Made by a program: the position numbers and the translations under genes | Notes under the pieces: generated by a model | Told to the model about the DNA's origin: nothing | What the model saw: only the letters and a program-made list of their open reading frames with translations | Database searches by the model: none | Shown here: in pieces, positions 57,140 to 64,000 of the stretch | Numbering within the stretch: the first letter of the stretch is position 1 | Layout: each line of letters starts with the position of its first letter | Assembly (NCBI GenBank): GCA_040505895.1 | Contig: JBEVXU010000002.1 | Coordinates: 1 to 64,000 of the forward strand | DNA length: 64,000 nucleotides | Reading direction: 5' to 3' | DNA from: Vondammii sp040505895 | GTDB taxonomy: Bacteria; Pseudomonadota; Gammaproteobacteria; Chromatiales; Chromatiaceae

Positions 57140-60007
57140 TCAGTGTGACTTGGAGAACAGATGGGGCAACGCCTCTTCCCGACTGCTCCAGATGGCCTCG
57201 ATAGTCTCGACAGGTACAGGCCGGCTGAAATAGTAGCCCTGACCATAGAGACAGCCCTGCTCGCGCAAGTAATGCCACTGCTGCTCTGTCTCTATGCCCT
57301 CTGCGAGGGAATCGATACCGAGGTTGCTCGACATCTGGATCACTGCGGTTACTATGGCCGCATCATCCTGATCCAGTGGGACCCCATCCACAAAGGAGCG
57401 ATCTATTTTGAGCTTGTTGATTGGCAGGTGTTTCAGGCGATCCAGCGAGGAGTAACCGGTACCGAAGTCATCCAGTGATATGGCCAATCCGTGGGTTTTA
57501 AATTCACCAAGAACGGCTTCCATGCGCGCGGCATCCAGCGTCATGGCACTTTCGGTAATTTCGAGTTCCAGGCGTTTTTTATCCACATTGAAGGTATGTA
57601 TGTTGTCGAGCAACTTACGGGTGATGTCGCCCTTCCAGAACTGTTTTACAGACAGATTGGCTGCGATGTAGAGGTCGATACCCCTCTCCTCCCACACTTG
57701 TAACTGGCGGCAGGTCTCCTGCAGAACCCAGTCACCAATAGGCAGAATCATCCCGGTGGCCTCGGCCACCGGAATAAAATCATTGGGTGGGATAATTTTT
57801 CCCTCGTCGTTCCAGCGTATCAATGCCTCAACGCCTATCATCCTGCCACTGGAGAGTTCCACTATCGGCTGATAGTGGAGAACAAACTCCTGTTGCTCGA
57901 CAGCCTTGTGCAGACGGTTGGCTAGGAAAACCCGCTTCTCCTGTCTTTCCGAGAGTTCCCTGGAGTAGAACTGGTAGGTGTTGCGCCCCAACTCCTTGGC
58001 CCGGTACATGGCGCTGTCGGCGTGCTGTAACAGAGTCAGCGAGTCATTGCCGTCTGAGGGAAAAGTGCTGATACCGATGCTAGCACCGACGTAGACCTCC
58101 TGCTCGCGAATCACAAAGGGCTTTTCCAACAGTTGCAGGAGGCGTTGGGTGATGGTGGAGACCTGCCCATAGAAGATATTCTCGCACTCGACCTTCTGAT
58201 TTGCATCACAGTGGTCGGTGACAATCAAAATGAATTCGTCACCACCGTGGCGGGCCAGCGTATCGGTCTCTCTCAGCGCCCCCTCCAGCCTTTCTCCCAC
58301 CTCGCACAACAGTTCATCACCCGCGTCATGACCCAAGGTATCGTTGACCAGCTTGAACTCATCCAAGTCAATAAACAGTATGGCAATCTCTCCACCGTGC
58401 CGTTTACCATGGGCAATTAACGAGCCCAATGTCTTGAACAGCATGTCCCGGTTGGGTAGGCCAGTCAGGCTATCGTGGCTGGCACGGAAAACGATCTCCT
58501 GTTCAGTGGCTTTTTGTACGTTAATATCGCGTACAACCGCACGGATGCCGCAAAACTCGTTACGTTTGTCAATTATCGGTACATGACGCAGCTGTATGAA
58601 TAACCGCTTGCCATCCGGCTGAAGCAGGACTGTCTCGAAGCCACGGTTCAAGGATGGGGAAGGCGCATTCCGATGTAGCTGGCTGTGCAACTCCTCCTGT
58701 TTTTCAGGGACCAGGAAGGATTCCAGGGGAGATCCAATAACACTTGCCGAATCACTCTGGCCGATCATGCCTAGGAAGGGGGCGTTAGCGAAGGTGATCA
58801 GACCCTCGGCATCGGTGGCGATAATGCCATCGTCTATCTCATTCACCAGGTCATGATAACGCTGCTGTGAATGGGCCAACTCCGCAGCATTTTTTTTCAG
58901 GCTGTTGGCCATACGGTTGAAACTGCTGGCGAGTTCGCCAATCTCATCGTTACTCTGGAGAGAAATATGCTGCTCGTAGTCACCCTCACCGATCAGGTTC
59001 GCCTTTTGATTTAACTCGTCCAGGGGTCGAATTGTCCTTCTGGTGGTAGTGATCAGCAGGATCATCAGCAGCATAAACGCCAGAAAAGTCAGCATCCCCG
59101 TCCTCAGGGACAAAGCGCGTGCCGAGCTAAAGAGCTCCCCTTCAGGTATCTCGATCAACAGCCGCCATCCCTTGCCGTGATAGTTCCTGTAGCCAGGTTC
59201 CCCTACATATAAAGAGAAAGAGAGCCCGGGTTCATCTGCACTCCCGAAGGTGCCGTAGCCGAATAGCTCACCGGCAAGTGCCTGTCTGATCAGGGGGTGC
59301 TGGGAAAACGCCTCGTGGGAATCGTGTCTGGGGCCATGACTCTGATAGCCGAGGACCTCACCTTGTAGGTCGAAAAGATGCCTCGAGCCATGTGTCAACT
59401 TAGTCGCCAACAGGTTTTCAATGGCACCCCAGTGGTAGTGACCAATGATAACGCCCACCACCTCTCCTTCACTCTCTCCTTCGTCCTCCCCTGCACGAAT
59501 CGGTGCGGCAAAGATTACGGTTCGGCCGCCACTGTAGTCCGATTCGACCTGGTTGGAAGAGTAGATATGGCCGGAACGCGCAGCCAGAAAGCCTGCCTGG
59601 GAGTCGGGGTAGTTGGAGATGTGGTGCAGCTCTGCCGTGGAACCGGGAGTAAATAGATGGTTGCCATCCAGATCAAGCACCACCAGGTTATTCCATGGCC
59701 CGGTCAACTCCATGCGCTCCTCCAACTCCTCCTCCAGAAGCCCCCTGTTCTTCTCACTCCTCTGTTCCGGATTGGCCATATAGGACTGGAGGAATTCGTC
59801 CTCTATCAGCATGTTCAGGTCGCGCTGAGCAAGGAACAGAAAATGATCAATCTCATAGATCAGGTTGTCAGCAATAGTATGCTGATCTTCGATCACCCGA
59901 TCCTGCAGAATATTTTTTACGTTGGCGTAGATAACAAGGCTGAGCACAAGCCCACTGATCACTGCCACCAGTGAGGTACTCAATCCCAGTTTGGTCACGA
60001 TTCTCAA
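57140..60007 (-). CDS. Cache-HAMP-PAS-GGDEF-EAL membrane protein
   Basis: About 955 residues from a TTG at 60007; a GTG three codons in is an alternative. TM1 (LSTSLVAVISGLVLSLVIYANV) and TM2 (GMLTFLAFMLLMILLITTT, about 300-320) bracket a Cache-type sensor. HAMP follows (RPLDELNQKANLIGEGDYEQHI), then PAS (RYHDLVNEIDDGIIATDAEG). The diguanylate cyclase domain has intact ARHGGDEFILI, and the EAL domain has intact VEALIRW and DDFGTGYSSL. Both c-di-GMP synthesis and hydrolysis are possible. It lies outside the ICE module and appears chromosomal. Confidence 0.94.
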   Translation of the reverse strand: MRIVTKLGLSTSLVAVISGLVLSLVIYANVKNILQDRVIEDQHTIADNLIYEIDHFLFLAQRDLNMLIEDEFLQSYMANPEQRSEKNRGLLEEELEERMELTGPWNNLVVLDLDGNHLFTPGSTAELHHISNYPDSQAGFLAARSGHIYSSNQVESDYSGGRTVIFAAPIRAGEDEGESEGEVVGVIIGHYHWGAIENLLATKLTHGSRHLFDLQGEVLGYQSHGPRHDSHEAFSQHPLIRQALAGELFGYGTFGSADEPGLSFSLYVGEPGYRNYHGKGWRLLIEIPEGELFSSARALSLRTGMLTFLAFMLLMILLITTTRRTIRPLDELNQKANLIGEGDYEQHISLQSNDEIGELASSFNRMANSLKKNAAELAHSQQRYHDLVNEIDDGIIATDAEGLITFANAPFLGMIGQSDSASVIGSPLESFLVPEKQEELHSQLHRNAPSPSLNRGFETVLLQPDGKRLFIQLRHVPIIDKRNEFCGIRAVVRDINVQKATEQEIVFRASHDSLTGLPNRDMLFKTLGSLIAHGKRHGGEIAILFIDLDEFKLVNDTLGHDAGDELLCEVGERLEGALRETDTLARHGGDEFILIVTDHCDANQKVECENIFYGQVSTITQRLLQLLEKPFVIREQEVYVGASIGISTFPSDGNDSLTLLQHADSAMYRAKELGRNTYQFYSRELSERQEKRVFLANRLHKAVEQQEFVLHYQPIVELSSGRMIGVEALIRWNDEGKIIPPNDFIPVAEATGMILPIGDWVLQETCRQLQVWEERGIDLYIAANLSVKQFWKGDITRKLLDNIHTFNVDKKRLELEITESAMTLDAARMEAVLGEFKTHGLAISLDDFGTGYSSLDRLKHLPINKLKIDRSFVDGVPLDQDDAAIVTAVIQMSSNLGIDSLAEGIETEQQWHYLREQGCLYGQGYYFSRPVPVETIEAIWSSREEALPHLFSKSH

Positions 60008-60464
60008 GGTGATGCGTCCCTACCATTTCGACTTGCCGTTATCCTGGGAAGAGTCTGACCAAGTCATGATTAGTTTAAGTTGGCTAAATCCAACCGAGCA
60101 TAACCAGAGGCTTCCTTAAGAATTAACTTTAATAGTAGAAGAGAATCATGGATTGTCGAATATACGGGGTGAGTACGTGCAGATCTACCATAGCGGCTGC
60201 CCACGACACTGCAGTTGCCCAGAGGCTGTGTGACGTTGATCGGGGAAAATCGGGGTCAGAGTAAAATTAAACCATTACTTCAAGTCAATCCCTTCCTATT
60301 GGTCTGATCCGTAACTGTCTGCTTCAGGGCGAGAATGGCTATTTTGACCTCGAAGGCTGGAGGTCGTGTGGCTGATTCGGTCTGAATGACCCCTTGCCCC
60401 AGATGTCCGCTTTGTGCTGACAGCAGTCAATTTAGAGCAAGCAACTCAATGACTCTTCTTAGTT
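60008..60464. other. No supported gene
   Basis: Intergenic stretch between the GGDEF-EAL gene and the IS30 element. A 'cggggtcagagtaaaatta' REP-like motif lies at about 60250. Otherwise nothing recognisable. Confidence 0.5.
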
Positions 60465-61691
60465 GTGGGTTCAATCGGTCGATGCAACACATTGGTTAAA
60501 TCGCTTTGCCGGTGTTTCATAGTTTAGCGTCTTTCTGGGCCGTTCGTTGAGCCTTCTTGCTGCGGCATTCAGCTTTGCTTGTGAGTGCACTGACAAGTTT
60601 GTTCCTTTAGGAAAGTATTGTCTCAGTAGCCCATTAGTATTTTCATTGGAGCCGCGTTGCCAGGGATTCTGAGGATCACAAAAAAAGACTTTGATATCTG
60701 TCGCCAGGGTAAATCTTTTGTGTTGAGCCATTTCTGAACCACGGTCCCATGTCAGTGATTTGTATAATTCACGTGGTAACTTATGTGCCTGTTTGATTAA
60801 AGCGTCGACGACTGTCGTGCTATCTTTGCCATCAACTTTAGCTAATAAAACATAACGAGTATTGCGTTCTACCAATGTTGCGATCTGGCTATTTTTACTT
60901 CCCATTATCAAATCACCTTCCCAGTGACCAGGAACAGCTCGATCTTCTACAGATGCTGGGCGCTCACTGATAGAAATAGCATCGGTAATTTGTCCGTGGT
61001 CAGGCGTTTTCTGTGTATGGTGTCGAGAACGGCGCATGACACGAGTTCGCCTTAAATGCCGCAACAACTCCTTTTTCAAGGCCCCACGGGCTTGGATAAA
61101 GAGCGTGCGATAGATCGTTTCGTGTGACACCTGAGAGTTTTCATCCTCGGGATAGGTATGCTTGAGCCACCCGGCAATTTGCTGTGGTGACCATTCCAAC
61201 TGGAGCTTGCTTGCCACGGTGCGTGCCAGTGGTCGGTTCTGTGCCAGTTTACAGATTTTAGGGCGGTGTGCACGATCCCAAGCCGCTTTATCAGCCTGGC
61301 TGGCTCGGTACTTTTTTAATCCACTATTACGGTTGATTTCACGACTTATGGTTGAGGGAGCACGATTCAGTGACGTCGCGATTGCTCGGAGAGATTGGCC
61401 AGTGGCAATGCCGCGTGATATCTCTTCACGTTCTGCTAAGGACAGGCAGCGAGATGAACGCTGACGGTGTGCAGGTCTAATACCACCTGATGCTGCAATA
61501 ATACGTTCAATCGATGGATGATGTCGGTCAAATAGCCTTGCAATTGAGCCAAGTGTCTCGCCTTTCTGCCAGCAATCCCACATCAACGCCTTCTGTTCTT
61601 CAGTATAAATAGTCCTGGAGCGTCTTTTCATTTCCAACATCCTCCTCTCTATAGTGAGAGATTAGATGTTGCATCGACCGATTGAACCCGC
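60465..61691 (-). mobile_element. IS30-family insertion sequence
   Basis: Inverted repeats of about 25 bases: GTGGGTTCAATCGGTCG and then ATGCAACA from 60465, and the same with GCGGGTTC from 61691 inward (one mismatch). They directly flank an intact transposase gene. Target duplication is not evident. Confidence 0.92.
60471..61640 (-). CDS. IS30-family transposase
   Basis: 389 residues, MLEMKRRSRTIYTEEQKALMWDCWQ at the start. Two HTH regions (ETLGSIARLFDRHHPSIERIIAASGGI and SLRAIATSLNRAPSTISREINRN) precede the DDE domain with EGDLIMG (first Asp), TWDRGSEMAQHKRF (second Asp) and QRGSNENTNGLLRQYFPKG (Glu). This is the complete IS30 set, so the element is probably active. The stop codon lies within the left terminal repeat region. 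Confidence 0.95.
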   Translation of the reverse strand: MLEMKRRSRTIYTEEQKALMWDCWQKGETLGSIARLFDRHHPSIERIIAASGGIRPAHRQRSSRCLSLAEREEISRGIATGQSLRAIATSLNRAPSTISREINRNSGLKKYRASQADKAAWDRAHRPKICKLAQNRPLARTVASKLQLEWSPQQIAGWLKHTYPEDENSQVSHETIYRTLFIQARGALKKELLRHLRRTRVMRRSRHHTQKTPDHGQITDAISISERPASVEDRAVPGHWEGDLIMGSKNSQIATLVERNTRYVLLAKVDGKDSTTVVDALIKQAHKLPRELYKSLTWDRGSEMAQHKRFTLATDIKVFFCDPQNPWQRGSNENTNGLLRQYFPKGTNLSVHSQAKLNAAARRLNERPRKTLNYETPAKRFNQCVASTD

Positions 61692-61861
61692 AGTCAAAAG
61701 CAGACATTACTGGATTCTGATCAGGTGGCTGCAATGCGACCATAAGAGACATTAACGTTTGAGCTTATATTGTGTAGTAGTTCAGAAAAAGTGGACTATC
61801 CCTTATTATTGACAGCAATGTCACGATGCGACACCGTTTCGGCCTTTTCTCGTTTATTATC

Positions 61862-63727
61862 CTATCCTAAGAGTTCAATCTCGTCTGGTTCAAACCAACC
61901 CTGTCCGATCATGGCGTCGCATGCGAGCGCGGGATCGGCTGCGTAGTAAACGACTGCGAGGCTTTCCTCGGCGCGACTACAGGTCACATAGAAAAGCCGA
62001 CGCGTTCGATCGATTGTGGTCTCCTTACCGGCTGCTTCATTTTCATGGTCGGTCTTGCTCTTCTCCTTCACTCCAAAGAGCTTGTCGTAAGCGAACATAA
62101 ACCCGCGTGCTTCCTCGTCGCTCACGATAACCATCACCCGCGGGAACTCCCGTCCTTTAACCCCCTGATGCGTATCAAACTGTGAGAGGCCCCGGACATA
62201 GCCGTCATATTTCTCGATCTGATCAAACGGAGCCTCGAGTGCTTGGCGCCACCCGCCAAGCTCGCTCTGGAGATCAATCTCTTCTTCCTCACCAGCTTCA
62301 TCGGCTGTTGCAAATGGCACCAACACATCGGGAATCATGAAGAGACGGGCCTTTGCGACATACTCCAATACTGAGCGCGCTGTGGGATTTTCATCAGCCG
62401 ACAACAGAGCCAGCAGACCATCGCAGGCGGCTTTGGCCACACGGAGTATGTCGATCTGCTTATCACCGGCCTCCTCGAGCGCCTTGCGATCAAGGAGCGG
62501 TGAGGTACGCCGTACGATTGCAGCAGTTGCGAAGGGGTCAGACGCACGTAAAGAGGTCACTAGCGGCAGGATTTCTCGCGTGAATAATCCGATGCCAGCT
62601 CCAGTCCCTTGGAGAAAACTAGTACGGGTATGTTTGACCGAATAGAGTGGCCCGAAGAAAGCGTCGAATCCAAAGCGGCGAGCGGACATTAGATGTTCAA
62701 GAGCAAGAGTCTTGATAGCCTCAGATCCTGCAGCCCAATTCTGATCGTCCGTTATCTCGGCCATTCTCGTGGCAATATTAGCCTCAGCCAATGTTTTGTC
62801 AGCGGTAGCTTGGGGCAAAATGAACAAACGGACGACGCCGGTATTGGCATCGCTACGAGGGGCCTGCTCCTCACCATCCGCGTCATGGCGGATCCTGTTG
62901 ATGAGCTCGATTACTCTGGTCGGGCAGCGATGGTTCATCCGCTTGTAAGGCCGTGCCCAAGTCTCAGGGATTGCTTCAGCGAGTCGATCTTTCCCGTCGG
63001 CATAGATGCGCTGCATCATATCACCGAAGAGACCAAGGCAAAAAGAATCGCTGTGCGCCGCCTCGATGTCGAGCAGCACATCCATTAGACTGCGGTTCGT
63101 ATCTTGACTCTCATCGATAAGCAGGATCGGAAAACGGGTGACCAGCAAACGCCTTAACCCAGGTTTCACCTCCAGAAAATCGGCTGTCATTGCGATAACC
63201 TCGGGGTGGTTAAGGGCGTCGCGAGTCCGATTATCGCTCGTCGGACTGTAGATGAAGTGCGTTATTGTGTCGAGACTAGCCAAGCGACGCTGCTTGCTCT
63301 CGATCGAGCGGGCGCGATCCATGGCAGCCTTAGTGCCCGCTCGGCCCTTTGCCTGAGCCTCCTCAAACTTGGCAATATCCTGGTGCAGCCTCTCGACGAG
63401 CCAGAGCCGGATATACATGTTATAACCCCTGATAAGGGACCACGCAAAGGAATGAATTGTCGATACCTCAACGCGTGGATCAAACTCCAGTCGTTGCTTA
63501 ATCTCGTCACACGCTGCGTTGGTGTAAGTAATTACGCCGATTTTCTGTCCTGTTAGTGATAAAAACCGGCCTTGCCCATAGCAAACTGAACGAATTGCTT
63601 CTACAAGAGAACGTGTTTTGCCAGAGCCTGCTCCCGCGTATAAAAAGAAACTCTTCGGCTTTTTCAGATCAAGACATCCGGCTATAGTTACGTCAGCCTC
63701 GGCATCAAACTGGTCATCTTCGTTCAC
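61862..63727 (-). CDS. UvrD-family helicase, Gabija GajB-like
   Basis: 621 residues from a GTG at 63727 that overlaps the upstream stop (GTGA) behind AGGTGG. The frame is open further upstream, but that part overlaps the nuclease gene. SF1 helicase motifs: FLYAGAGSGKTRSLVEAI (I), VITYTNAACDEIKQRL (Ia), LLIDESQDTN (II), LFGDMMQRIY (III), HQGVKGREFPRVMVI (V) and RRLFYVTCSRAEE (VI). The coupled upstream OLD-family gene suggests a nuclease-helicase defence pair like Gabija. The protein is somewhat longer than typical GajB. Confidence 0.83.
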   Translation of the reverse strand: MNEDDQFDAEADVTIAGCLDLKKPKSFFLYAGAGSGKTRSLVEAIRSVCYGQGRFLSLTGQKIGVITYTNAACDEIKQRLEFDPRVEVSTIHSFAWSLIRGYNMYIRLWLVERLHQDIAKFEEAQAKGRAGTKAAMDRARSIESKQRRLASLDTITHFIYSPTSDNRTRDALNHPEVIAMTADFLEVKPGLRRLLVTRFPILLIDESQDTNRSLMDVLLDIEAAHSDSFCLGLFGDMMQRIYADGKDRLAEAIPETWARPYKRMNHRCPTRVIELINRIRHDADGEEQAPRSDANTGVVRLFILPQATADKTLAEANIATRMAEITDDQNWAAGSEAIKTLALEHLMSARRFGFDAFFGPLYSVKHTRTSFLQGTGAGIGLFTREILPLVTSLRASDPFATAAIVRRTSPLLDRKALEEAGDKQIDILRVAKAACDGLLALLSADENPTARSVLEYVAKARLFMIPDVLVPFATADEAGEEEEIDLQSELGGWRQALEAPFDQIEKYDGYVRGLSQFDTHQGVKGREFPRVMVIVSDEEARGFMFAYDKLFGVKEKSKTDHENEAAGKETTIDRTRRLFYVTCSRAEESLAVVYYAADPALACDAMIGQGWFEPDEIELLG

Positions 63728-64000
63728 GTTACCACCTGCTCGGTTTGCTCCAGCTGCACGGCATGTTCCTCCAGAGGCAAGATCTCGACTTGTTTCTTCT
63801 TCAGCTGAACGAGTAGCCATTCGAGCCCCTCTGAGATGTAGCTAGGTACGACGATGTTGTCGAAACCTTCAACTTCGAGAACGTCGAGTGCGAACTCGGC
63901 TTTCTTGCCGTTTTTGAGGGCGAGATACATTTGTTCACCGATCGCAGTCGCGCTGTCGCCATCTTGAATTGCGTCGCGGAACTTGCGTACTAGCCCCACC
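63724..64000 (-). CDS. OLD-family ATP-dependent endonuclease, C-terminal end (GajA-like), cut by window edge
   Basis: The last 91 or so codons of a gene continuing beyond the right edge. The tail (VRKFRDAIQDGD, then LKNGKKAEFALDVLEVEGFDNIVVPSYISEGLEWLLVQL) resembles the end of OLD nucleases, where a Lys-rich helix and 'vPxYIxegLxWL' follow the Toprim domain. It is translationally coupled to the helicase gene. The ATPase and Toprim motifs needed for certainty are outside the window. Confidence 0.65.
   Translation of the reverse strand, partial: VGLVRKFRDAIQDGDSATAIGEQMYLALKNGKKAEFALDVLEVEGFDNIVVPSYISEGLEWLLVQLKKKQVEILPLEEHAVQLEQTEQVVT

Overview
The window looks like an accessory-rich stretch of a gammaproteobacterial chromosome. 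The evidence is a PFGI-1/SXT-type integrating conjugative element (ICE), a GspF-type secretion gene, a sigma54 regulator, an MCP and a GGDEF-EAL protein. Repeats, insertion sequences and broken genes are frequent. No core housekeeping gene or rRNA/tRNA is visible, so the genus cannot be fixed.

Layout. (1) 1-4.3 kb: a partial IS1182 transposase, then minus-strand small genes separated by integron attC-like hairpins. This looks like a remnant cassette array without an integrase. (2) 4.3-6.6 kb: a frameshifted IS3-type element abutting a truncated, frameshifted gspF. (3) 6.7-12.9 kb: a compact six-gene operon (ThiF-like adenylating enzyme, haem-oxygenase-like diiron oxygenase, amino-acid 2OG-Fe dioxygenase, PLP aminotransferase, DapF-fold protein with both catalytic Cys changed to Ser, PAT-type acetyltransferase). 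It lies behind a strong promoter with two 16-bp palindromes and is bracketed by copies of a short interspersed repeat. It looks like an undescribed amino-acid-modifying pathway. (4) 13-19.8 kb: an ArgC-type reductase, a large ATPase-TPR protein, a TacAT toxin-antitoxin pair and an unknown gene. (5) 20-25 kb: a frameshifted sigma54 activator, an ion-channel fragment, and a PhnD-like binding protein followed by an MCP. (6) 25.6-57 kb: the conjugation module of an ICE, from the TraG-like protein to PilL and a tyrosine recombinase. It carries two cargo blocks: an XRE/ImmA-controlled divergent module at 30.9-33.4 kb and a complete Wadjet jetABCD operon with a divergent WYL regulator at 41-48.6 kb. 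No relaxase, partition or replication gene is present and traD is split, so the element appears defective. (7) 57-64 kb: a GGDEF-EAL protein, an IS30 element, and a Gabija-like UvrD helicase plus the end of an OLD-family nuclease.

The thread running through the window is a family of about 282-287 bp interspersed sequences (seven full copies and one fragment, three subfamilies). One copy interrupts traD, and removing exactly 287 bp restores the reading frame with no target duplication. Another sits at the apex of an integron attC hairpin. One subdivides the biosynthetic operon, and others form or cut gene ends. A hairpin near one end keeps its loop while its stem differs between subfamilies, which suggests the element acts as a folded nucleic acid. 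No transposase or nuclease partner is visible here.
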